A DNA stretch of 11,875 nucleotides from Pseudohongiella sp. (GTDB lineage Bacteria > Pseudomonadota > Gammaproteobacteria > Pseudomonadales > Pseudohongiellaceae): contig JAUSPW010000154.1 of assembly GCA_030652635.1 (NCBI GenBank), positions 1 to 11,875 on the forward strand, read 5' to 3'. The translations under genes and the position numbers were made by a program. The notes under the pieces are model-generated. The model saw only the letters and a program-made list of their open reading frames with translations. It searched no databases and was not told the DNA's origin. Shown here one piece after another: positions 1-6,695 of this stretch (its first letter is position 1; each line of letters begins with the position of its first letter).

Positions 1-77
1 CACCAATCTGTGTATTTTTATTTATGATAGCCCACTTTAAGGTTGGGGGGGCGGATTGGAATGTCTGCACACAATCG

Positions 78-95
78 AGTGCACTCCATTGCACT
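78..95 (-). repeat. Small inverted repeat at the stop codon of the GGDEF-EAL gene
   Basis: AGTGCA (78-83) and TGCACT (90-95) form a perfect 6-bp stem with a 6-base loop overlapping the TAG stop codon of the preceding minus-strand gene. No T-run follows it in the direction of transcription, so it does not qualify as an intrinsic terminator. Bases 1-77 hold nothing else I can identify. Confidence 0.3.
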
Positions 96-3000
96 AACGA
101 GGCGCCTGCTGCTGTAGCTTGAACCAGGCCGCAAACTCATCAGCGCCTGAGGGTTTATGACAGTAATAACCCTGAATGATGTCGCATTGATAGTGCCGCA
201 AAAACGCCAGCTGACGCGAGTTTTCAACGCCTTCGGCCACCACCGTCAAGCCCAGTGTTTTACTCATGGAGATAATGGCTTTGCTGATCGCTTGATCTTC
301 GCGGCTGGTGTCCAGATCTTTGATAAAGGCGCGATCAATTTTTAAGGTATCAATTGGGTAGTGGCGCAGTTGCCCAAGTGAGGAGTACCCGGTACCAAAG
401 TCATCCAACGCAAAACGAATGCCGGTTTTTTTCATTTCCTGCATCAAGCGGATTGTGCGTTCGGGGTTTTGCATTACCAGACTTTCCGTTATCTCCAGTT
501 CCAGTTGCTCTGCCGGGAAGTTATTGTCAGTGAGCATTTGCTGGATATAAGCAGGCAAGTCAGGGTGATTGAACTGGCGGGCTGACAAATTGACGGCCAG
601 CGACAACGCAGGCAAACCCTGCTGCTGCCATGACAAAACCTGCTGACAGGCCGTTGCCATTACCCATTCCCCGATAGGCACAATCAAACCATTGTCTTCG
701 GCTATGGGAATAAAATGGTTTGGGGAAATATCGCCCAATTCTGGATGCCGCCAGCGCAGCAAGGCCTCGACACCCACCACCTTTCCGGTGTCGACATCCA
801 CTTTTGCCTGGTAATTCAGGCTCAGTTCACCGCGTTTGAGCGCATGGCGCAATTCAACCGCCAGACCGGCGCGCTCTTGATTGTGTTGGTGTAAATCAGC
901 GGAATACAGCCTGAAGTTATTGCGGCCTTCTTCTTTGGCGGCGTACATCGCGGTGTCGGCATGGTTCATCAGGCTTTCTTCAGTATTGGCATCGACGCCA
1001 AACAAGCTGATGCCAATACTGGCACCTATCATGAATTCGCGCTGCTCAATGGTGATGGGCACACTAAACACCTGCAGGATATTGCTGGCAATCAGCGCAG
1101 CCTGTTCCTTGTCGTTCACACGCTGCAACATGATCACAAATTCGTCGCCGCCCAATCGCGCCACTATGTCAGAGCCGCGCAACGGCGTGGTCAGGCGCTT
1201 GGCAACTTCGGCCAATAGCTGATCACCGGTGTGATGACCGTAGGTATCATTGACGGCTTTGAAGCGATCCAGGTCAATAAACAAAACTGCAAAACGCTGA
1301 TCCTTGTACCGCGTGGCATTACGAATGGCATGCCCCAGCAGTTCGCTGAACATCACGCGGTTGGGTAAGCCAGTCAGCGTGTCATGTGTTGCCAGGTGCT
1401 TGATATGGTTGGCTACTTTCTTTTTACTGGTGATGTCACGGGTGATGCCACGATAGCCGCTGAACAAACCGGCAGAGTCCCGAATGGGTTCGCCACTTAA
1501 GGTCAGGTGATAAGTTGTGCCTTCGGTATTGGTAAAGGAAAATTCAAATTCACGAAATGCCTGTTGTTTTTCCAACATACGCCGGAAATGACGCCAGCCG
1601 CCAATATCAGGTGTGACGGATGGCAAATTCCACAAATGTTGGCCGATGGCGTGATTGACTGCCGTTTTGTTGGCGTCACCTCGGATACGGCCTTCATAAA
1701 GCGTAAACCTCAAGTCCGCATCCATCTCCCAATAGAAGTCAGAACTCAAGTTGGTGAGGCTGCGAAATCGCTCTTCGTTCTGCCGGATACGTTCAGCCGC
1801 AACCGCTTGTTCCGCCGCATTGGCAAAGGAGTCCAGCGCAAAAGACATGTTGTCGGCCATGCTCTGCAAAATGCTTTGAGTCTGGGCATCAAACACGTTT
1901 TTTTGATTGGCGTAAAACAGCATCACCGCCACCGGCTTTTTATGACGCAGCAGTGGCAACGCAGCGGCACTGTTGATGTTGTGTTCAATGGCATTTTCGC
2001 GCCAGGCGACATTGGGTACGTCGGCTTGATAGTCGTTGCTGAATTGTGCCTTGCCTTCCAGCATGGCCATGGTGGTCATACCGCGGCCTTCCGGTTGGCT
2101 GGTATCCATGATGACGCGAACTTTTTTCATGCTGTTATCTGCGTGTCCAGCTTTGGCAACAGCGTAGAAGTGACCACGCTCATTGGGCACTAGCACACTG
2201 GAAATTGTAAACAGCTCGCTGGATACTGCGGCGCGCGTGGCTTGTTGGTAAAGCGTATCCACTGAGGTGGCGCGCAGTATGGCCTCGTTGGTTAGGCTCA
2301 AAGCTGAAAACAACTGTTGAAGCTGAAAGGCTTTTAACTCGGCCTCTTTGCGTGCCGTTACATCGCGGCTGACACCAATGATCAACCAGCGCCCGTTGAT
2401 TAGCGTTGCTCGGCTGTGGATTTCCACGATGCTGGAGCTACCGTTTGGTAAAGTGATTCTGCGTTCAAAACGGCTGCTGTGTCCGAGTTCAATCAGTTGG
2501 TTATAACGCGCATCCAGCTCCGCGCGACTGAATCCCATGATTTTGCTGGGCCCAAGGCGCAGGATTTCGTCCCGCGTCAAGCCGGCGTTGCGGCAGGCGG
2601 TATCATTTACATCCACAAAACTCAGGGTATCGCGATCAACCAGGTAAATCATGTCCAAGGACATGTCCATGGCTGCCCGGAAGCGTTTCAGATTGATTTC
2701 GTCGTTACGTTCGCGGGTGGTATCAACCGCAACACATTCATAACCGAGGAATTTGCCCTGCGCATCAAATTGTGGTGCGCCGGTAATTTGCAGGTAGCAA
2801 CTGTTGCCGTCTTTGAGTTTGATGACACAATCCACCTGCCGGAACGCCTGCCTGAGCACAAGGCTATCCAGATAGTGGCGCCAGGTCAGGGTGCGCGGAT
2901 TATTGAGATCGGGTCGTTCAGGTTCAAATGCCACGTCAATCAGGCGTTGCCCAAATAACTGATGCGCCGCTGCTTGAGTGTTTTCGGAATAACTGAGCAC

Positions 3001-3183
3001 CGCTTCACAGATACCGTCTGCATTTTCCTGCCAGAACATGTCAGACGAGAGTGACAACAAGCGATGCAGCAGCGGGTCGTCCTTCAAACGCTGCAAGCAA
3101 AGCTCACCCAGACCAAGCCTGAAGTCGGTCATTGCTGTGCCGCGTGCCAGCGAGCTTGCTGCTTTGTTGATGTCTGCTTCCAT
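94..3183 (-). CDS. PAS-PAS-GAF-PAS-GGDEF-EAL cyclic-di-GMP signalling protein
   Basis: Predicted soluble 1029-residue sensor that makes and/or degrades cyclic-di-GMP; no signal peptide or membrane segment is visible. Domains in order: PAS about 42-160, PAS about 165-280, GAF-like about 290-455, PAS about 472-590, GGDEF about 595-760, EAL about 770-1025. The GGDEF motif is intact at 678-682, and RxxD (R669, D672) lies five residues before it, the classic inhibitory product-binding site. The EAL domain keeps E806 of EALLRW, N865, E897, D927-D928, K948, E984 and Q1004, the residues expected of an active phosphodiesterase. Both activities therefore look possible, and which dominates cannot be read from sequence. 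The ATG at 3181-3183 has no clear Shine-Dalgarno; an in-frame ATG at 3130-3132 (residue 18) is an alternative start. The ligands of the PAS and GAF domains are unknown. It lies 151 bp downstream of the aminotransferase gene on the same strand, and no functional link is evident. Confidence 0.95.
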   Translation of the reverse strand: MEADINKAASSLARGTAMTDFRLGLGELCLQRLKDDPLLHRLLSLSSDMFWQENADGICEAVLSYSENTQAAAHQLFGQRLIDVAFEPERPDLNNPRTLTWRHYLDSLVLRQAFRQVDCVIKLKDGNSCYLQITGAPQFDAQGKFLGYECVAVDTTRERNDEINLKRFRAAMDMSLDMIYLVDRDTLSFVDVNDTACRNAGLTRDEILRLGPSKIMGFSRAELDARYNQLIELGHSSRFERRITLPNGSSSIVEIHSRATLINGRWLIIGVSRDVTARKEAELKAFQLQQLFSALSLTNEAILRATSVDTLYQQATRAAVSSELFTISSVLVPNERGHFYAVAKAGHADNSMKKVRVIMDTSQPEGRGMTTMAMLEGKAQFSNDYQADVPNVAWRENAIEHNINSAAALPLLRHKKPVAVMLFYANQKNVFDAQTQSILQSMADNMSFALDSFANAAEQAVAAERIRQNEERFRSLTNLSSDFYWEMDADLRFTLYEGRIRGDANKTAVNHAIGQHLWNLPSVTPDIGGWRHFRRMLEKQQAFREFEFSFTNTEGTTYHLTLSGEPIRDSAGLFSGYRGITRDITSKKKVANHIKHLATHDTLTGLPNRVMFSELLGHAIRNATRYKDQRFAVLFIDLDRFKAVNDTYGHHTGDQLLAEVAKRLTTPLRGSDIVARLGGDEFVIMLQRVNDKEQAALIASNILQVFSVPITIEQREFMIGASIGISLFGVDANTEESLMNHADTAMYAAKEEGRNNFRLYSADLHQHNQERAGLAVELRHALKRGELSLNYQAKVDVDTGKVVGVEALLRWRHPELGDISPNHFIPIAEDNGLIVPIGEWVMATACQQVLSWQQQGLPALSLAVNLSARQFNHPDLPAYIQQMLTDNNFPAEQLELEITESLVMQNPERTIRLMQEMKKTGIRFALDDFGTGYSSLGQLRHYPIDTLKIDRAFIKDLDTSREDQAISKAIISMSKTLGLTVVAEGVENSRQLAFLRHYQCDIIQGYYCHKPSGADEFAAWFKLQQQAPR

Positions 3184-3334
3184 GTGTGTTGTTCCGGGCG
3201 GCCAATCCCGGGCCGCAGAGTGTGGACAACTGATTTTTTTATTATGTGTCGCCGTCCTGCTGTGTAGTCCTACTATATCGACAGGTTCTACACTTGCTTT
3301 ACAACTTGCACTACTTCTTGCCCTGCTTCTTTCA
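3184..3334 (-). promoter_or_regulatory. Leader/intergenic region upstream of the GGDEF-EAL gene
   Basis: This 151-bp gap separates the aminotransferase stop from the GGDEF-EAL start, both on the minus strand. It contains two overlapping GC-rich stems close to the start codon: CCGGG 3194-3198 with CCCGG 3207-3211, and GCGGCC 3198-3203 with GGCCGC 3211-3216. These cannot form together. Further upstream is a 6-bp inverted repeat, GTGTAG 3262-3267 with CTACAC 3288-3293, spanning 20 bases. A minus-strand CATAAT-like hexamer at 3238-3243 is a weak -10 candidate, with no convincing -35. There is no obvious intrinsic terminator for the aminotransferase gene, so read-through is possible. The regulatory role is inference. 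Confidence 0.3.
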
Positions 3335-4504
3335 CTACGACAGCGAGTCGCAGGCCGCTTTAATCAGCGCCAAGGCTTCGTCGATTTCCGATTCGCTGAT
3401 ATTAAGTGGTGGCAGCAGTCGTATGGAATTGCCGCCAGCTTTGACAGCCAGCAACTTCACTTGCATAAACGCTTTGATCAGATCGGCATTAGAGCAGGTG
3501 CAGCGCAAGCCAACCATCAACCCAAGACCCGTGTGTTCAGCCAATACCGTCGGGTATTGTTGTATCAGCACATCCAGCCCGGCCCGCAGACGTGCTGAGC
3601 GCTGTTGAACGGTCTGCAAAAATGCCGGATCACTGATGTAATCCATCACAGCATTGCCCACGGCGGTGGCCAGCGGATTGCCACCAAAGGTGCTGCCGTG
3701 TGTGCCGGCCGTCATAACCTCGGCCACTTTTTCGATCGACAGGCAGGCCCCAATCGGGAAGCCGCCACCCAGGCCTTTAGCCGAGGCCAGCAAATCCGGT
3801 GTCACGCCCAAGGCTTCATGTGCAAACAGATGGCCGGTGCGACCCATGCCGGATTGCACTTCGTCAAACATCAACAGGATGCCATGCTCGTCGCACAATT
3901 GACGTACCGCTTTCAGGTAATCAACCGCAACGGCCCGGATACCGCCTTCACCTTGCACCGGCTCCAGAATAACACCCGCAGTCTGTTCAGTGATCGCAGC
4001 GCGCAAGGCCTGCAAATCACCAAAAGGCACCTGGTCAAAACCTGAGTCACCTACCAGGAAACCTTCTGTATGCAGCGGGTTCAGACAGGCGGCGATAGGC
4101 GCCAGCGTGCGGCCATGAAACGACTGAGTCAGCGAAATAATACGCACGCGTTGTTTGCGACCATGATGGTAGTGATAACGGCGCATCATCTTGAATCCGC
4201 ATTCCACGGCTTCAGTGCCCGAATTGGCAAAAAACACCCTGTCAGCAAAACTCAGATCAACCAGACGCTGCGCCAAGCGTTCGGTAGGGATGTTGCTGAA
4301 CAGATTGGAGGTGTGCCACAGACGTTCGGATTGCTCGCGAATGGCCTTCACCAGATGAGGGTGACAATGTCCCAGACAATTCACCGCAATACCTGCGGTA
4401 AAGTCCAGATAACGTTGTTGATCTGCGGTGTACAGGTATACCCCCTGGCCATGTTCAAATTGCAGTTCCGGGTGGCCATAATTGGCCATTAACGCTGAGC
4501 TCAT
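3335..4504 (-). CDS. argD: Acetylornithine-type class III aminotransferase
   Basis: A PLP-dependent class III aminotransferase of 389 residues, most like acetylornithine aminotransferase. That enzyme interconverts N-acetylglutamate semialdehyde and N-acetylornithine in arginine synthesis, often also acting on succinyl-diaminopimelate in lysine synthesis. Visible family marks: YLDFTAGIAVNCLGHCHP near the N-terminus, NSGTEA at 94-99 (phosphate binding), SFHGRT near 128-133, FDEVQSG with D214 contacting the PLP ring nitrogen, SAKGLGGGFPIGA with K243 as Schiff-base lysine, and HGSTFGGNP at 269-277. The ATG at 4502-4504 was chosen because AGGAAG lies 5 bases before it and the length then matches ArgD. 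An in-frame start at 4591 would add a Cys- and Thr-rich stretch of 29 residues unlike the family. No other arginine gene is nearby, so a catabolic succinylornithine (AstC) or related omega-aminotransferase role cannot be excluded. Divergent from msrA. Confidence 0.83.
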   Translation of the reverse strand: MSSALMANYGHPELQFEHGQGVYLYTADQQRYLDFTAGIAVNCLGHCHPHLVKAIREQSERLWHTSNLFSNIPTERLAQRLVDLSFADRVFFANSGTEAVECGFKMMRRYHYHHGRKQRVRIISLTQSFHGRTLAPIAACLNPLHTEGFLVGDSGFDQVPFGDLQALRAAITEQTAGVILEPVQGEGGIRAVAVDYLKAVRQLCDEHGILLMFDEVQSGMGRTGHLFAHEALGVTPDLLASAKGLGGGFPIGACLSIEKVAEVMTAGTHGSTFGGNPLATAVGNAVMDYISDPAFLQTVQQRSARLRAGLDVLIQQYPTVLAEHTGLGLMVGLRCTCSNADLIKAFMQVKLLAVKAGGNSIRLLPPLNISESEIDEALALIKAACDSLS

Positions 4505-4659
4505 CTGTGCTTCCTGATGTTGCGATGCCAGGGCAATCGTATCTGTTGTGCATGTTGAAGCGCAGCTTAAACAAGCTGTGTCAAATTCCACATGCGGTGC
4601 TGTGATATTCTAGGCGTCGTTACTTCGTATGTATAGGCAGTTTTTGCCGGGAGCATTTT
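4505..4659. promoter_or_regulatory. Divergent control region between argD-like gene and msrA
   Basis: This 155-bp gap must hold the promoters of both divergent genes. It contains a perfect palindromic stem, CAGCTT 4563-4568 and AAGCTG 4573-4578 with a 4-base AAAC loop, a possible operator. On the plus strand TATTCT (4606-4611), preceded by TGA, resembles an extended -10 for msrA, without a good -35. On the minus strand a TTGACA hexamer overlaps the region next to the palindrome, but no matching -10 is found at normal spacing. No ArgR-type box was recognised. The promoter assignments are weak. Confidence 0.35.
4510..4515 (-). promoter_or_regulatory. Ribosome binding site that fixes the aminotransferase start
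   Basis: AGGAAG on the minus strand sits 5 bases before the ATG at 4502-4504. It supports that internal start over the longer in-frame ORF beginning at 4591. Confidence 0.7.
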
Positions 4660-5292
4660 ATGTTGTTTGCAGATAAAACACGCATGGTCAGCGCCGAGGC
4701 GGCATTAAAAGGTCGCACACAAGCCATGCGCATCAGCGGAGTTCATACCATCACGGGCAATACCATGCTGCAGCCTGTGCCCGCCGGGCTTGAGCAGGCG
4801 GTGTTTGGTCTTGGATGTTTCTGGGGGGCAGAGCGCGTGTTTTGGCGACAGCCCGGGGTGTTCAGCACCGCGGTTGGTTATGCTGGTGGATATACCCCAA
4901 ACCCGACATATGATGAAGTGTGCAGCGGTCAGACCGGGCATACCGAGGTGGTGCTGGTGTATTTTGATCCGCAACAGATCAGTTATGCACAGTTATTAGC
5001 GGTGTTCTGGGCATCTCATGATCCTTCACAAGGTATGCGTCAGGGCAACGACCGCGGCACCCAGTATCGCTCGGCCATTTATACCTGCTCTGACGCGCAG
5101 GCACGCGCTGCGGCAGACAGTTGCGCACAGGCACAGCTGCGTTTGAATGCTGCAGGGCTGGGGAGCGTCACTACAGAAATTGTGCCGCTGGCCGAATTTT
5201 TCTATGCCGAAGAGTACCACCAGCAATATCTCGACAAAAATCCCAATGGTTACTGTGGCATACGCGGGCTGCCTTGCCTGATTGGGGAGTAG
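4660..5292 (+). CDS. msrA: Peptide methionine sulfoxide reductase MsrA
   Basis: MsrA reduces the S-epimer of methionine sulfoxide in proteins, using thioredoxin as final reductant, and repairs oxidative damage in the cytoplasm. At 210 residues it is close to the 212 of E. coli MsrA, including the N-terminal extension. The active site GCFWGAE holds nucleophile C53. It is followed by GYAGGYTPNPTYDEVCSG and GHTEVV, by NDRGTQYRSAIY, and near the end by FFYAEEYHQQYLDKNP. C199 in GYCG and C206 near the C-terminus match the two resolving cysteines of the E. coli enzyme. The ATG follows GGGAG (4649-4653) by 6 bases. It lacks a signal peptide. The porin-like gene starts 21 bp after its stop, so the two are probably co-transcribed, an unusual partner for MsrA. 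Confidence 0.97.
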   Translation: MLFADKTRMVSAEAALKGRTQAMRISGVHTITGNTMLQPVPAGLEQAVFGLGCFWGAERVFWRQPGVFSTAVGYAGGYTPNPTYDEVCSGQTGHTEVVLVYFDPQQISYAQLLAVFWASHDPSQGMRQGNDRGTQYRSAIYTCSDAQARAAADSCAQAQLRLNAAGLGSVTTEIVPLAEFFYAEEYHQQYLDKNPNGYCGIRGLPCLIGE

Positions 5293-5300
5293 ACCAGCAA

Positions 5301-5307
5301 AGGAGAG
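5301..5307 (+). promoter_or_regulatory. Ribosome binding site supporting a GTG start
   Basis: AGGAGAG lies 6 bases upstream of the GTG at 5314. This strong Shine-Dalgarno, plus the signal peptide that begins right there, decides the non-ATG start of the first porin gene. Confidence 0.8.
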
Positions 5308-5313
5308 ATCTGA

Positions 5314-6450
5314 GTGAAACACGGTTTTTGGCACTGGGTGCTGTTGTTGTGTGTTGTGGCAGCATCCACACCAGTGCAGGCGCAAAGTGTCGACTTTTCG
5401 GGTGATCTTCGATTTGGTTACATCTCATTTGATCGTGATGAACGCAATGGCAGCACATCCGATGACGCTCAATGGCGTGTGCGTGTGCGCGCGGGGATGT
5501 TGTGGACAATAAACGATACCTGGACTTTTAAGGGGCGTTATTCCGCGCGTGTGCATGATTCCCGCAATCGCAGTGGTTTTGTTGGTTTGTTTGAGGCCAT
5601 GGGGTCTGGCGGTCCAACCATCGCGCCGGGGCAAACTGCCGTGGATGAGTTTTTTGTGCGCGCGCGTTACGGCAAGTGGGATCACCGTTTAGGTCGATTT
5701 CAAACCAATAGTCGGCTGATCGGTCTGGCCAGCAAGTCGTTCAGTCGCACAAATTCTACCGGTTGGGATGTCGGCTGGACGGACGGCATACAAAGCACCT
5801 ACCGCGCCGACCACGGTGTGAATTACACCGCCATCATCGAGCGAAATGACAAAGATGGCCCCAGTAATCTGCGACGCTCGCCACTGCGCTTTGACAAGTC
5901 CGCCAGCCGTGCCGGTTATTATCTGGGGTTGGATGCCGCCAAGACCGATGGTTTCTGGGCGCAGCGCTCACTGGATCTGACATATATTCCGAGCGCGTTG
6001 TATTTCAATGGCATGGCTGCCGGGCAGCAACGGGATTACCTGGGTCTGAGTGGACGCCTGGCAACGCGAGTGACCATTCATGATCAGATAAAACTGGTGT
6101 CGGGCATTCAATTGGCGTGGGCACCACAAACACAGCGCCTTGCCGCGGCTGATCTGCCGGGTACCGGCGACGCAAAAGGCACGGGTTGGCAGCTGTCTTT
6201 CAACGTGATTGATGTTGTGCCTGGTCAGAATATCTCGATGAACTATGGGCAAAACGAAGCGGGCTGGTTGTTATCAACAGATTTTGTGGGCAATCAATCA
6301 GTCGCCGAAATCCGCCATTCCTGGTTCATCAGGCCCGGCCGTTTGCTGGAGACTAGAATTCATCAACGCAAAGACCTGAATCGGCTGAGCACCGCTGTCC
6401 GCAAACGTGTAGAAACCGACATGTACCTGCGTTACAGCATCAGTTTCTGA
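5314..6450 (+). CDS. Outer-membrane beta-barrel porin-like protein, copy 1
   Basis: Predicted secreted 378-residue protein, started at GTG. A signal peptide with a hydrophobic core (WVLLLCVVAAS) ends in VQA, giving likely cleavage after A23 and a mature protein of 355 residues. The mature chain is rich in alternating polar/hydrophobic and aromatic stretches (for example DLRFGYISFD, RVRVRAGMLW, FFVRARYGKW) and ends in YSISF. A terminal phenylalanine is the usual BAM-recognition ending of outer-membrane barrels. I infer a channel, but recognise neither its exact family nor its substrate; it does not show the features I would expect of the OprP/OprO phosphate porins. It is probably in an operon with msrA just upstream. 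The second copy at 6696-7832 is a close paralogue of identical length, sharing long identical blocks such as NYTAIIERNDKDGPSN. No intrinsic terminator was found after its stop. Confidence 0.8.
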   Translation: MKHGFWHWVLLLCVVAASTPVQAQSVDFSGDLRFGYISFDRDERNGSTSDDAQWRVRVRAGMLWTINDTWTFKGRYSARVHDSRNRSGFVGLFEAMGSGGPTIAPGQTAVDEFFVRARYGKWDHRLGRFQTNSRLIGLASKSFSRTNSTGWDVGWTDGIQSTYRADHGVNYTAIIERNDKDGPSNLRRSPLRFDKSASRAGYYLGLDAAKTDGFWAQRSLDLTYIPSALYFNGMAAGQQRDYLGLSGRLATRVTIHDQIKLVSGIQLAWAPQTQRLAAADLPGTGDAKGTGWQLSFNVIDVVPGQNISMNYGQNEAGWLLSTDFVGNQSVAEIRHSWFIRPGRLLETRIHQRKDLNRLSTAVRKRVETDMYLRYSISF

Positions 6451-6557
6451 TCCGTGCACAAAGGCGCTTTGCTGCTCCTCCCCCCCAGGCTGTTGCCACA
6501 CCCTCGCTTCATTCTCCTATGCTCTTGTCCTGGTGCCTGCAAAGTCCGATTTGATCT

Positions 6558-6619
6558 TTGTCATGCAAATGTCATAAAACTGTAGTTAAATTGCCATCGT
6601 TTTGTCATGTGACTGATTC
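6558..6619 (+). promoter_or_regulatory. Phased Pho-box array upstream of porin copy 2
   Basis: PhoB binds 7-bp direct repeats close to CTGTCAT separated by 4 A/T-rich bases, an 11-bp period. Here such units occur in exact register: TTGTCAT 6558-6564, ATGTCAT 6569-6575, CTGTAGT 6580-6586, TTGCCAT 6591-6597 and TTGTCAT 6602-6608, with a poor sixth unit CTGATTC at 6613-6619. Matches to the consensus are 6, 6, 5, 5, 6 and 3 of 7, and the spacers are GCAA, AAAA, TAAA, CGTT and GTGA. In PhoB promoters the array replaces the -35, with a -10 about 10 bases further on; only a weak candidate (CATAAC, 6627-6632) is visible. The array ends 76 bp before the porin start. It suggests induction under phosphate limitation. 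The rest of the gap (6451-6557) is pyrimidine-rich and featureless. Confidence 0.72.
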
Positions 6620-6683
6620 GTGACAACATAACAAGAGTCATTCAAAAACCGATCGACAGGTGCGGAGCCTGATGATCTTGTGG

Positions 6684-6688
6684 GGGAG
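6684..6688 (+). promoter_or_regulatory. Ribosome binding site supporting a TTG start
   Basis: GGGAG, within a GGGGGAGA run, sits 7 bases before the TTG at 6696. Upstream in-frame candidates (GTG 6660, ATG 6672) lack such a site and would place extra residues before the signal peptide. Confidence 0.65.
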
Positions 6689-6695
6689 AATACAG

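Noticed and set aside
1507..2193. Plus-strand ORF of 228 codons opposite the GGDEF-EAL gene
   Set aside because: It lies entirely antisense to a strongly supported gene (PAS/GAF region), shows no recognisable domain and is best explained as a shadow of that gene's codon usage.
2479..2958. Plus-strand ORF of 159 codons opposite the N-terminal PAS domains
   Set aside because: Antisense shadow without a family signature or a convincing ribosome binding site.
3262..3293. Sigma-70 promoter around TATAGT on the minus strand upstream of the GGDEF-EAL gene
   Set aside because: The nearest -35-like hexamer (TTGTAA) is 21 bases away, outside the normal spacing.
4505..4591. N-terminal extension of the aminotransferase from 4591
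   Set aside because: The extra 29 residues are Cys/Thr-rich and unlike ArgD, while AGGAAG supports the ATG at 4502-4504.
6660..6695. Upstream GTG (6660) or ATG (6672) start for porin copy 2
   Set aside because: The TTG at 6696 has the better Shine-Dalgarno and gives a signal peptide and total length identical to copy 1.
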